Shown piece after piece: positions 16,278 to 23,827 of a DNA stretch of 35,200 bases. Each line of letters starts with the position of its first letter. The stretch's first letter is position 1. The notes beneath the pieces were generated by a model. That model did no database searches and was not told the origin of the DNA. It worked only from the letters and a program-made list of their open reading frames with translations. The translations under genes were made by a program, and so were the position numbers. The stretch spans positions 1-35,200 of the forward strand of contig DXFP01000060.1 in NCBI GenBank assembly GCA_019114385.1. The letters run 5' to 3'. Source of the stretch: Candidatus Ligilactobacillus excrementigallinarum. GTDB lineage: Bacteria; Bacillota; Bacilli; Lactobacillales; Lactobacillaceae.

Positions 16278-16844
16278 ATGAAGTGGTCTTTAAATGAACT
16301 TCGACAAGCAAAGGATGAACCCATTGAATTTGCTGAAACGCTAGATTTGCAATCTTCATTAAAAGAACGCAGACCTGATTTAATTTCAATGACTCCAGTT
16401 GAAGTAAAAGGAATTTTTACTGTTGATCAACGTGGAGTAATAGGAAGTTTTAATGTAAAAACAACGTTGACTTTACCTTCAACGCGTACATTTAATCCAG
16501 TTGAATTGCCGCTTAATTTTGATTTTTCCGAATATTACGTGAGTGAACATCAATCTAATCTGAGTCGATTTGATGATTTGGATGTTGTAATTGCATTAGA
16601 GAATGATGTTCTTTCACTAAATAAGGTAGTTGAGGATAATATTTTATTGCAAATTCCAATGAAGATTCTCAGTGATAGTGAGAAAAAAGCAGCAGTTAAC
16701 GAAATGCCTCAAGGTAAAAATTGGGGTGTACTAACTGAAAAACAAGTGGAAGAGCATCAAGCGCAAAGTGATGAAATAGATCCTCGATTAGCTAAACTTA
16801 AAGATTATTTTAAGTCAGATGATGAGTCAAATTCTGATGAGTAG
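16278..16844 (+). CDS. yceD: YceD family protein (DUF177)
   Basis: A 188-residue DUF177/YceD protein. The family nearly always precedes rpmF and is associated with 23S rRNA processing in plants and E. coli; the biochemical role is still unclear. Visible features are the N-terminal MKWSLNELRQAK and a central beta-rich region (VKGIFTVDQRG...VKTTLTLPSTR). The DPRLAKLKDYF motif lies near the C-terminus, then an acidic Ser/Asp/Glu tail. The start is preceded by TAGGAGG. It has its own strong promoter and precedes rpmF by 64 bases. Confidence 0.92.
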   Translation: MKWSLNELRQAKDEPIEFAETLDLQSSLKERRPDLISMTPVEVKGIFTVDQRGVIGSFNVKTTLTLPSTRTFNPVELPLNFDFSEYYVSEHQSNLSRFDDLDVVIALENDVLSLNKVVEDNILLQIPMKILSDSEKKAAVNEMPQGKNWGVLTEKQVEEHQAQSDEIDPRLAKLKDYFKSDDESNSDE

Positions 16845-16873
16845 TTGTAAATTTTATAAATTACAAGTATAAT
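16845..16873 (+). promoter_or_regulatory. Internal promoter for rpmF
   Basis: TTGTAA at 16845-16850, a 17-base spacer, and a perfect TATAAT at 16868-16873, starting right after the yceD stop. It would allow rpmF to be transcribed apart from yceD. Confidence 0.7.
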
Positions 16874-16908
16874 GATTCTTGTTAATGATTTTGAAGGAGG
16901 TGCTAAAC

Positions 16909-17091
16909 ATGGCTGTACCAGCACGTAAAACATCAAAAACACGTAAGAGATTACGTCGTACAAATTATAAATTGCAAGTACCTGGTATGAGTGCTTGCCC
17001 AAACTGTGGCGAATTACGTCGTTCACACCGCGTTTGCCCAAGTTGTGGTTACTATGGCGATCGTGAAGTTGTTAAGGTTAAGAACAACTAA
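16909..17091 (+). CDS. rpmF: 50S ribosomal protein L32
   Basis: A 60-residue zinc-ribbon form of L32: [17 protein letters not shown] at the start and CPNC...CPSC as four zinc-binding cysteines. The paralogous non-zinc form is not seen in this window. The start ATG 16909 lies 8 bases after GGAGG. An upstream in-frame ATG at 16879 would add ten residues not found in L32. Two hairpins follow. Confidence 0.98.
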   Translation: MAVPARKTSKTRKRLRRTNYKLQVPGMSACPNCGELRRSHRVCPSCGYYGDREVVKVKNN

Positions 17092-17107
17092 TTTTGATTT
17101 TTGAAAT

Positions 17108-17143
17108 AAAAATATTATAGGGACCATGGCCCTTGATATTTTT
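17108..17143 (+). terminator. First hairpin after rpmF
   Basis: AAAAATAT pairs with ATATTTTT, and AGGG with CCCT inside the same stem. The structure is symmetric, so it could act on either strand, and it ends in Ts. Confidence 0.55.
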
Positions 17144-17144
17144 G

Positions 17145-17176
17145 TAGCATTTCAGTTTTACTGGAATGCTATTTTT
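17145..17176 (+). terminator. Main terminator of rpmF
   Basis: TAGCATTTCAG pairs with CTGGAATGCTA around TTTTA, with one wobble, followed by five Ts. Confidence 0.85.
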
Positions 17177-17182
17177 GAATAA

Positions 17183-17332
17183 AGGTGTGACAAAACACTA
17201 AAAACAGGCATGTTGTAAGAAAAAAGAATTACGAAGGATTGTCTTAAAGAATTTCCATCTTACAAGCACACTTGTTTATTTTGGAATTCGATTATCTTAA
17301 TATAGTAGAGGCTGGACTGATGTCGCAACCTC
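17183..17332 (+). repeat. Interspersed palindromic repeat, copy A
   Basis: About 150 bases. It starts with a small hairpin (GGTGT/ACACT, 17184-17199). Next comes a long imperfect inverted repeat (AAACAGGCATGTTGTAAG against CTTACAAGCACACTTGTTT). The end is a GAGGCTGG...CGCAACCTC hairpin (17308-17332) followed by ATTTTTTT. The first 38 bases match copy B at 34946 in 34 positions. It lies between the rpmF terminator and the engB promoter and codes for nothing that I can see. Confidence 0.8.
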
Positions 17333-17359
17333 ATTTTTTTACAAAATTTTTAGTGACTA

Positions 17360-17368
17360 TGATAAAAT
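17360..17368 (+). promoter_or_regulatory. Candidate extended -10 promoter for engB
   Basis: TGATAAAAT fits the extended -10 pattern and lies 36 bases before the GTG start. The -35 is weak: TTTACA at 17338 would leave a 19-base spacer. Confidence 0.5.
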
Positions 17369-17403
17369 AATAGGCAGATATTATTTTGAAAAGGGGTTTT
17401 GTT

Positions 17404-17988
17404 GTGGACGTTCATAATGTTGAACTTACAATTAGTGCAGTTCGCCCAAATCAATATCCGACGACTGGGCTACCTGAAATTACCTTAACAGGAAGATCAA
17501 ATGTTGGAAAATCTTCACTAATTAATACACTAATCAATCGTAAAAAATTAGCACGAACATCCAGTCAGCCTGGGAAAACGCAAACCTTGAACTTTTATAA
17601 TATTGAAGATTTATTATATTTTGTAGATGTTCCAGGTTATGGTTATGCAAAGGTATCACAAAAAAATCGTGATAAATGGGCAGAAATGATTGAGACATAT
17701 TTTCAAACTCGCCAAGAAACACGTGGAGTAATTTCTTTAGTTGATGCTCGGCATGCGCCAACCAAACTAGATATTCAAATGATTGATTTTATTCATTATT
17801 ATCAATTGCCATTATTAGTTGTTGGTACAAAAATTGACAAAGTTCCTCGAAGTAAATGGAATAAAAGCGAGAGTCAAATTAGAAAAACTTTGCATTTAAA
17901 TCCAGAAGATCAATTACAACTATTTTCAGCGCAAACTAAATATGGTAAAGATGAAATTTGGAATTGGATTGAGAAAAATATAAAATAA
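17404..17988 (+). CDS. ysxC: Ribosome biogenesis GTPase EngB/YsxC
   Basis: A 194-residue TrmE-Era-EngB GTPase needed for 50S subunit assembly. G1 is GRSNVGKSS, the G2 threonine lies in [10 protein letters not shown]3 is DVPGYG, and G4 is [21 protein letters not shown] at the N-terminus is typical. I chose GTG 17404, seven bases after AAGGGG (17391-17396). A TTG at 17386 is in frame but would overlap the ribosome binding site. In Bacillus this gene follows lon or clpX; here it stands after a repeat and shares a transcript with the MazG-like gene 14 bases downstream. Confidence 0.95.
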   Translation: MDVHNVELTISAVRPNQYPTTGLPEITLTGRSNVGKSSLINTLINRKKLARTSSQPGKTQTLNFYNIEDLLYFVDVPGYGYAKVSQKNRDKWAEMIETYFQTRQETRGVISLVDARHAPTKLDIQMIDFIHYYQLPLLVVGTKIDKVPRSKWNKSESQIRKTLHLNPEDQLQLFSAQTKYGKDEIWNWIEKNIK

Positions 17989-18002
17989 GGAAGGCTATTT
18001 AG

Positions 18003-18302
18003 ATGGAATTTAATGAATATCAAGAAGCTGCAAACCGAACATTATATGGAAATGAACAAGTGTTGACGAATTGTGCATTAGGATTAGCCAGTGAAAGTGG
18101 TCAAGTTGTAGATTTAATTAAGGCCTATACTTTTAAGGGACAAAAGTTAGATAAACAACAATTAATTCATGAAATGGGTGACGTTTTATGGTACTTATCA
18201 CAAATTGCACAATGGGCAGATATTCCATTTGATGAAATTGCAAAAGAAAATATTGAAACATTAAATAAACGTTATCCAAATGGTTATCGAAATGAAAATT
18301 AA
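18003..18302 (+). CDS. MazG-like nucleotide pyrophosphohydrolase family protein
   Basis: A 99-residue all-alpha NTP-PPase of the MazG-like superfamily, which hydrolyses (d)NTPs to monophosphate and pyrophosphate. The segments GLASESGQVVDLIK (27-40) and HEMGDVLWYLSQIA correspond to the two metal-binding helices. The second pair is intact (E57, D60), but in the first the usual ExxE reads E31-S-G-Q34, so one acidic ligand is Gln. The substrate and even the activity are therefore uncertain. The start is preceded by AAGGA. It shares a transcript with ysxC and is followed by a terminator. Confidence 0.85.
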   Translation: MEFNEYQEAANRTLYGNEQVLTNCALGLASESGQVVDLIKAYTFKGQKLDKQQLIHEMGDVLWYLSQIAQWADIPFDEIAKENIETLNKRYPNGYRNEN

Positions 18303-18319
18303 TGCTTAATGTAGAGTTG

Positions 18320-18348
18320 AGGTTGTGGTTTTAAGTCACAACCTTTTC
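18320..18348 (+). terminator. Terminator after the MazG-like gene
   Basis: AGGTTGTG pairs with CACAACCT around a nine-base loop, then TTT. It is the same hairpin motif as the end module of the interspersed repeat. Confidence 0.8.
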
Positions 18349-18360
18349 TTATGAAAAAAA

Positions 18361-18433
18361 TCAAGTGTGACCATTTGTTTTGGAAGTTGATTATGCGGAT
18401 ATCAAAAAGAGGCTGGACAAACGTCACAACCTC
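18361..18433 (+). repeat. Interspersed repeat, right half only (copy C)
   Basis: This matches the right half of copy A: TTTGTTTTGGAA, then GATTAT, then an AGAGGCTGGAC...CACAACCTC hairpin. The left half with the GGTGTGA start is absent. It lies between two convergent genes. Confidence 0.65.
18404..18433 (-). terminator. Terminator of the small minus-strand gene
   Basis: Read on the minus strand, GAGGTTG pairs with CAGCCTC (one G-U), followed by TTTTT. It stands 15 bases after the stop of the 45-codon gene. It is the end module of repeat copy C. Confidence 0.75.
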
Positions 18434-18447
18434 AATAGATTAAATTT

Positions 18448-18585
18448 TTATTTTTCCTTCGTTTTTTGTTTATTTTCTTTTTTATCTGGTTCCTTAGGTT
18501 GATTATTGCTTGATTCAGTTGGATCAATGGCAAATTTATCAAAGAGTTTGTCTAAATTATTTTCACGATTGATTTTTAATCCCAT
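18448..18585 (-). CDS. Small protein, SPJ_0845-like (45 residues)
   Basis: A short reading frame on the minus strand between the MazG-like gene and uvrC. It starts MGLKINRENNLDKLFDKFAI and continues with a low-complexity Pro/Asn then Lys/Glu/Gln tail (KKENKQKTKEK). The ATG at 18585 is preceded on its strand by AAGAAGGAAAA, a good ribosome binding site, and a terminator follows the stop. The N-terminal pattern (M, a few residues, then a DL-KLF--F stretch) resembles the small uncharacterised SPJ_0845 family of Lactobacillales. The assignment is from memory of that pattern. The function is unknown, and no signal peptide or membrane segment is visible. Confidence 0.7.
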   Translation of the reverse strand: MGLKINRENNLDKLFDKFAIDPTESSNNQPKEPDKKENKQKTKEK

Positions 18586-18669
18586 ATTTTTTCCTTCTTT
18601 CTTAAGTAACCGCAATAAGAATAACAGGTTTAGAAAATTTTTTCAATTTGAATGAAAGGAGTACTTAAA

Positions 18670-20457
18670 ATGGCGACACAACATATTGAAAATAAATTAA
18701 AATTACTTCCAGATTTGCCTGGATGTTATTTAATGAAAGATATTAATGGCAAAATAATTTATGTTGGTAAGGCTAAAAATTTAAAGAATCGGGTTCGTTC
18801 CTATTTTAAAAGTAAGCAGGTAGGGAAAAGAGCTCAATTAGTTGAAGAAATTCGTGACTTTGAAACGATTGTCACTTCAACAGATAAAGAGGCATTTTTA
18901 TTAGAAATTACATTAATTCAAAAACATCAGCCATATTATAATACAAAATTAAAACGTGGAACAGGATATCCATATATCAAAATTACAAATGAACGTGATC
19001 CGCAATTAAAACTAGTAAGTAAAATAAAAAACGATGGTGGCTATTATTTTGGACCATATCCAAATGTTTACGCTGCCCAGGAAACTTTACAATTGTTACA
19101 GAAGATTTATCCACTTCGGAGATGTAACGGTCCGCAAAAACGCCCATGTTTGTATTATCATATGGGACAATGTTTGGGAGCATGTTTCAAAGAGGTACCA
19201 CGGAAAAAATATGATGCCCAAATTAAAAAAATTAAGTCATTTTTAAATGGAAATGTTGCATCAATAAAAAAAGAACTAAAGCATAAGATGGAAGATGCTT
19301 CACAAAAAATGGAATTTGAACGGGCTGCGGAATATCGTGATCAAATTAAATATGTTGCAATGACTGTTGAAAAACAGAAGATTATTTCAAATGATTATAC
19401 TACACGCGATATTTTTGCATATTATATGGATAAAGGCTGGATTTCAATTCAAGTCTTTTGTATTCGGCAAGCGCGATTAATGAAACGTGTGAAACGCCTT
19501 TTTCCATGTATTGATGAACCAGAATCTGAATTTATGTCATTTATTTTACAGTATTATAATCAAAAAAATGTAGTAAAACCTAAAGAAGTATTGGTTCCGC
19601 AAAATGTTGATCATGAAATTTTAAGTGAAATTTTGAATGTTCCAGTTCGTACGCCACAAAGAGGCCAAAAACGTGAATTACTTGAAATGGCGCAAAAAAA
19701 TTCAAAATTAGTGTTAGAAGAAAAATTTCGTTTACTTGAACTTGATAATCGGAAAACTACAGGGGCAATGAATGAGATTATGGATGCTTTGAATTTGCCG
19801 CATGGACATCGAATCGAAGCTTTTGATCACTCACATATCCAAGGGCAAGATCAAGTTTCAGCAATGGTTTGTTATCTTGATGGTCAACCAGACAAAAATG
19901 AATACCGGAAGTACAAATTAAAAACAGTTAGTCATGCCGATGAAGCCGAAAGTACTCGTGAAGTTATTTATCGTAGGTATAGTCGTTTGTTAAAAGAGCA
20001 TGCTAAATTGCCTGATTTAATTTTAATGGATGGGGCAGAAATTCAAATAAATGCAGCTGTTGATGTATTGCATAATCAGTTAGGAATTAATATTCCCGTT
20101 GCTGGGATGGTGAAAAATAAGCATCATAAAACTGCAGATTTAATGAACGAAAAAGGTGAAAAACTATCATTAGATCCTAAAAGTCAAGGATTTTATTTAT
20201 TGCAGCGAATTCAAGATGAAGTTCATCGATTTGCAATTACTTTTCATCGCCAATTGCATTCTAAAAATTCATTGGCTTCACGATTAGAAAAAATTCCTGG
20301 AGTAGGTCCAAAAACAAGGACCAAGTTATTAAAGGCATTTCATTCGATTAAAAAAATTACAGAAGCATCTGTAGATGAAATTGAAAGTTTAGGAATTTCA
20401 AAAAAAGTTGCGCAGACAATTAAACTAAGTGCTGAGTCCATTCAAAATGGTAAATAG
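18670..20457 (+). CDS. uvrC: Excinuclease ABC subunit C
   Basis: A 595-residue dual-incision nuclease of nucleotide excision repair, acting with UvrA and UvrB. The N-terminal GIY-YIG nuclease (LPGCYLMKDINGKIIYVGKAKNLKNRVRSYF) makes the 3' cut. A cysteine cluster region follows (CNGPQKRPCLYYHMGQCLGAC). The UVR/UvrB-binding domain is in MEDASQKMEFERAAEYRDQI. The C-terminal endonuclease domain (EAFDHSHIQGQDQVSAMV) makes the 5' cut, and a helix-hairpin-helix pair ends the protein (IPGVGPKTRTKLL). ATG 18670 is chosen, nine bases after AAAGGAG; an earlier in-frame ATG at 18652 overlaps that site. No clear terminator follows. Confidence 0.97.
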   Translation: MATQHIENKLKLLPDLPGCYLMKDINGKIIYVGKAKNLKNRVRSYFKSKQVGKRAQLVEEIRDFETIVTSTDKEAFLLEITLIQKHQPYYNTKLKRGTGYPYIKITNERDPQLKLVSKIKNDGGYYFGPYPNVYAAQETLQLLQKIYPLRRCNGPQKRPCLYYHMGQCLGACFKEVPRKKYDAQIKKIKSFLNGNVASIKKELKHKMEDASQKMEFERAAEYRDQIKYVAMTVEKQKIISNDYTTRDIFAYYMDKGWISIQVFCIRQARLMKRVKRLFPCIDEPESEFMSFILQYYNQKNVVKPKEVLVPQNVDHEILSEILNVPVRTPQRGQKRELLEMAQKNSKLVLEEKFRLLELDNRKTTGAMNEIMDALNLPHGHRIEAFDHSHIQGQDQVSAMVCYLDGQPDKNEYRKYKLKTVSHADEAESTREVIYRRYSRLLKEHAKLPDLILMDGAEIQINAAVDVLHNQLGINIPVAGMVKNKHHKTADLMNEKGEKLSLDPKSQGFYLLQRIQDEVHRFAITFHRQLHSKNSLASRLEKIPGVGPKTRTKLLKAFHSIKKITEASVDEIESLGISKKVAQTIKLSAESIQNGK

Positions 20458-20489
20458 TTTAAAAAATATTAGAATTCATTAAAAATGTA

Positions 20490-20498
20490 TGCTAAAAT
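20490..20498 (+). promoter_or_regulatory. Candidate extended -10 promoter for the permease gene
   Basis: TGCTAAAAT fits the extended -10 pattern, about 50 bases before the GTG start. The -35 region at 17 bases is poor (TAGAAT). The rest of the 92-base gap after uvrC shows only AT-rich sequence. Confidence 0.5.
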
Positions 20499-20549
20499 TT
20501 TTTAGTGAGACTACAATTGAATAATTTATTTTGGATGGAGTGAAATGCA

Positions 20550-21992
20550 GTGAGAAAAAATGACACAGCTGCGAAACTGCGTTGGTATAACATTGCCTTA
20601 TTGTCCTTTACAGTAGTGTGGGGCTTTGGAAATGTTGTTAATAACTTCGCAAACCAAGGCTTAACAGTTGTATTCTCTTGGATTTTAATTATGTTGCTTT
20701 ACTTTGTACCATATACATTAATGGTTGGACAACTTGGGGCAACTTTTCAAAATTCAGGAGCGGGAGTTAGTTCTTGGATTAATGAACTTTTAGGAAGCAA
20801 ATGGGCTTACTTAGCAGCTTGGACATATTGGGTTGTCCATGTTCCATATCTGGCTCAAAAACCTCAGATTATTATGATCAGTTTAAGTTGGTTATTTAGA
20901 GGAAATGGGACTTTTGTAAACGACACCAAGCCATTTATTGTACAAGGCTTAAGCTTATTGATGTTTATTGGTTTTGTGTGGTTAGCATCTAAAGGGGTTA
21001 ATGCATTAAAGAAACTTGGCAACATTGCAGGGATACTCTTATTTATCATGTCAATGCTGTTTATTGTTTTAGGAATTAGTGCGCCATTTATTGTTCATAC
21101 ACATGTGGCAACTCCTGATATGACTAATATTCATAATTATATTCCGAAATTTGATTTCCAGTATTTGACTACAATTTCAATGTTAGTGTTTGCTGTTGGT
21201 GGTTGTGAAAAAATTTCACCATATGTAAATAAAACACATAATGCATCAAAAGAATTTCCAAAGGGAATGATTGTATTAGCTGTCATTGTTGCTATTTCGG
21301 CAATTTTAGGTTCAATTGGAATGGGAATGATTATCAATGCTAATCATATTCCAAATGACTTAATGGCTAATGGTGCGTTTGAAGCATTCCAAATTTTAGG
21401 TCAACATTATCATGTTGGTAATTTGTTTATGTGGATTTATGCAGTTACAAATACTTTAGGTTCAGCAACTGCATTGGCGGTTTCGATTGATGCTCCGTTA
21501 CGGATGTTACTTGACGAAGCTGATGAACGATACATTCCAAAAGTTTTGTTAAAGAAGAATAAGCACGGTGTATTTATCAATGGCTACAAGATGGTTACAG
21601 TTTTAGTATCAATCTTAATCATTGTTCCTGCTTTAGGAATTAAAGGAATGTCTAATTTATACAACTGGTTATTAAACTTAAATTCAATTTGTATGCCAAT
21701 GCGTTATTTATGGGTATTTTTAGCTTATATTTTATTAGTTAAATCAATGAACAAATATCACTCAGATTATGTTTTTGTGAAGAGTAAACCAATTGGATAT
21801 GCATTTGGAATTTGGACATTTATCTTTACTGCTTTTGCATGTATTTTAGGAATGGTTCCAAAGGCAAATATGGTTTCAGGTGCAAGTTCATGGTGGTTCC
21901 AAATGGGAATGAATGTTGCTACTCCAATTATCTTAATTGTATTGGGATTAATTTTACCTGTAATTGCACGTAAAACAAATCGAGTAAAATAA
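20550..21992 (+). CDS. yjeM: APC superfamily amino acid permease, YjeM-like
   Basis: A 480-residue integral membrane transporter with about 12-13 hydrophobic segments. The first segment (NIALLSFTVVWGFGNVVNNF) has the small-residue pattern of APC transporters. The protein resembles the glutamate/GABA-type antiporter subgroup annotated as YjeM in lactobacilli (VVHVPYLAQKPQ, GGCEKISPYVNK). The substrate is not shown by the sequence. Translation starts at GTG 20550, 10 bases after GGAG. The nearby ATG at 20543 runs into a stop after two codons. It has its own candidate promoter and a strong terminator, so it is a single-gene unit. Confidence 0.85.
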   Translation: MRKNDTAAKLRWYNIALLSFTVVWGFGNVVNNFANQGLTVVFSWILIMLLYFVPYTLMVGQLGATFQNSGAGVSSWINELLGSKWAYLAAWTYWVVHVPYLAQKPQIIMISLSWLFRGNGTFVNDTKPFIVQGLSLLMFIGFVWLASKGVNALKKLGNIAGILLFIMSMLFIVLGISAPFIVHTHVATPDMTNIHNYIPKFDFQYLTTISMLVFAVGGCEKISPYVNKTHNASKEFPKGMIVLAVIVAISAILGSIGMGMIINANHIPNDLMANGAFEAFQILGQHYHVGNLFMWIYAVTNTLGSATALAVSIDAPLRMLLDEADERYIPKVLLKKNKHGVFINGYKMVTVLVSILIIVPALGIKGMSNLYNWLLNLNSICMPMRYLWVFLAYILLVKSMNKYHSDYVFVKSKPIGYAFGIWTFIFTAFACILGMVPKANMVSGASSWWFQMGMNVATPIILIVLGLILPVIARKTNRVK

Positions 21993-21998
21993 TATTGT

Positions 21999-22031
21999 AA
22001 AAGTGTGACGTAAGGTCACGCTTTTATTTTT
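21999..22031 (+). terminator. Terminator after the permease gene
   Basis: AAAAGTGTGAC pairs with GTCACGCTTTT around GTAAG (11 bp with one wobble), followed by ATTTTT. Confidence 0.92.
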
Positions 22032-22041
22032 GATTAAAAAT

Positions 22042-22050
22042 TGATATAGT
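22042..22050 (+). promoter_or_regulatory. Candidate extended -10 promoter for obgE
   Basis: TGATATAGT fits the extended -10 pattern, between the permease terminator and the obgE start. No good -35 is visible. Confidence 0.5.
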
Positions 22051-22090
22051 AAAAACGAATGTGAAAGATAAAAATAGAAAGAGGAATAAA

Positions 22091-23398
22091 ATGTTTGTTG
22101 ATCAAGTTAAAATTCAAGTAAAAGCTGGAAAAGGCGGCGACGGAATGGTTGCTTTTCGGCGAGAAAAGTATGTGCCTAATGGTGGACCAGCAGGCGGTGA
22201 CGGCGGTCGCGGCGGAAGTATTATTTTAAAAGTTGATAAGGGATTGCGGACCTTAATGGATTTCCGTTATCATCGGATTTTTAAAGCCAAATCAGGACAA
22301 AATGGAATGAATAAGAGTAAATATGGCAAAGCAGCAGAAGATTTAATTATTGATGTTCCAGAAGGGACAACTGTCACAGATATAAATACAGGTGAAGTGT
22401 TGGGCGATTTAACTCAAGATAATCAAGAACTTGTAGTTGCTAAAGGCGGTCGTGGCGGTCGTGGCAATATTCACTTTGCTAGTCCTAAAAATCCTGCTCC
22501 AGAAATTGCTGAAAATGGTGAACCTGGAATAGAAAGAGAACTTAAATTAGAATTAAAAGTTTTAGCTGATGTCGGTTTAGTGGGATTCCCTTCAGTAGGA
22601 AAATCAACATTACTTTCGACTGTAACAAGTGCTAAACCTAAGATTGCAGAATATCATTTTACTACTTTAGTTCCAAACTTAGGAATGGTTCAATTAGATG
22701 ATGGCCGTGATTTTGTAATGGCTGATTTACCGGGATTAATTGAAGGAGCTTCTCAAGGTGTCGGTTTAGGAATTCAATTTTTACGACACGTTGAACGAAC
22801 ACGGGTGATTTTACATCTAATTGATATGTCTGGAGTAGAAAATCGTGATCCGTATGAGGACTTTTTAAAAATTAATGCTGAATTGAAAAAGTATGACCCG
22901 GATTTGCTTAAACGACCACAAATTGTAGTTGGTACAAAAATGGACATGCCAGATTCAGCACAAAATTTGGAAAAATTCAAAGAAAAACTAACAACGGATG
23001 ATTCATTACCAGAAACACCACAAGTGATGTCGATTTCTTCTTTAACTCATCAAGGATTGCAACAATTGATGACAGCAACCGCCGACTTACTAGATTGCAC
23101 ACCTCATTTCGAAACTAAAGCAGAAAAAATGCTTAAACAAGAAAATCAATCATATAATTTCGAAAAGGAGGCAGAACCAGCATTTACAATTTCACGTGAT
23201 CCGGATGCTACTTGGGTACTTTCAGGTACTAAACTTGAAAAATTATTCAAGATGACAAACCTTGAACATGATGAAAGTTTAATGCGATTTACTCGACAAT
23301 TGCGTGGCATGGGAGTAGATGATGCTTTACGGGCAAAAGGTGCTAAAACTGGTGACTTAGTTCGAATTGATGATTTTGTATTCGAATTTGTTGATTAA
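22091..23398 (+). CDS. obgE: GTPase ObgE/CgtA
   Basis: A 435-residue essential GTPase that acts in 50S assembly and the stringent response. The N-terminal Obg fold is glycine-rich ([29 protein letters not shown], about residues 11-40, and a second run [13 protein letters not shown]). The G domain has G1 GFPSVGKST (165-173), G3 DLPGLIEGA and G4 TKMD. The C-terminal OCT domain ends [20 protein letters not shown] 22091 is chosen with AAGAGGA upstream. An in-frame start at 22061 would add ten residues before the conserved MFVDQVKI. Its stop is one base from the stop of the convergent minus-strand gene. Confidence 0.97.
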   Translation: MFVDQVKIQVKAGKGGDGMVAFRREKYVPNGGPAGGDGGRGGSIILKVDKGLRTLMDFRYHRIFKAKSGQNGMNKSKYGKAAEDLIIDVPEGTTVTDINTGEVLGDLTQDNQELVVAKGGRGGRGNIHFASPKNPAPEIAENGEPGIERELKLELKVLADVGLVGFPSVGKSTLLSTVTSAKPKIAEYHFTTLVPNLGMVQLDDGRDFVMADLPGLIEGASQGVGLGIQFLRHVERTRVILHLIDMSGVENRDPYEDFLKINAELKKYDPDLLKRPQIVVGTKMDMPDSAQNLEKFKEKLTTDDSLPETPQVMSISSLTHQGLQQLMTATADLLDCTPHFETKAEKMLKQENQSYNFEKEAEPAFTISRDPDATWVLSGTKLEKLFKMTNLEHDESLMRFTRQLRGMGVDDALRAKGAKTGDLVRIDDFVFEFVD

Positions 23399-23399
23399 A

Positions 23400-23693
23400 T
23401 CATCTGAAATATAATTTTTTACGTTCAATGATTTTAAATCCAAAAAAAGGATTCAATTGTTGATCTATTAAAATATAAATCGGAGTATCTGAATTTAATA
23501 TTTTACAAATTAATTGAATTTCATGAATTTTAATTGCAATTTCTGCTGTTGAAGCTGCAATTAAAAGTAATTGATGTCTTTCAGTATCATAATTTAGTTG
23601 TGATATTGGAAGACATTTTTTATTTTTTTCATAGTAACACCGATAGTTAGGATTAAAATTTTGAGTTGAAGCTAATAAATTTTTAACATTCAT
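23400..23693 (-). CDS. Hypothetical protein, 97 residues
   Basis: A minus-strand gene that I do not recognise. It is supported by AAGGAG eight bases before the ATG on its own strand, by filling the gap between obgE and the purine permease, and by the lack of any plus-strand gene here. The product is soluble-looking, with no signal peptide or membrane helix. A basic N-terminal third (KNLLASTQNFNPNYRCYYEKNKKC) is followed by alternating hydrophobic stretches (QLLLIAAS, AEIAIKIHEIQLICKIL, TPIYILID) that suggest an alpha/beta fold. It ends tail-to-tail with obgE with one base between the stop codons, so no separate terminator exists. A TATAAT on its strand at 23750-23745 is a possible promoter. 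Confidence 0.75.
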   Translation of the reverse strand: MNVKNLLASTQNFNPNYRCYYEKNKKCLPISQLNYDTERHQLLLIAASTAEIAIKIHEIQLICKILNSDTPIYILIDQQLNPFFGFKIIERKKLYFR

Positions 23694-23786
23694 GATTTTA
23701 AGTCTCCTTATTATTCGTCTATATATTCAATAATTACATTTTAAATTATAAAAAACTTAATTAATGTTTTAATTACGAATGTTATC

Positions 23787-23795
23787 TGCTATAAT
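23787..23795 (+). promoter_or_regulatory. Promoter of the purine permease gene
   Basis: TGCTATAAT is a perfect extended -10, 32 bases before the ATG. The -35 is weak (TTTTAA). The short leader has no room for a purine riboswitch. Confidence 0.65.
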
Positions 23796-23827
23796 TAGAG
23801 AAAATATTATGGATAAGAGGGAAAGAA

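Noticed and set aside
20458-20549. Terminator after uvrC
   Set aside because: CTAAAATTTTTTAG is only an AT palindrome overlapping the candidate promoter; no GC stem with a T tract is present.
23694-23827. Possible purine riboswitch before the NCS2 permease gene
   Set aside because: The extended -10 is only 32 bases from the ATG, and no purine-riboswitch core or terminator fits in that leader.
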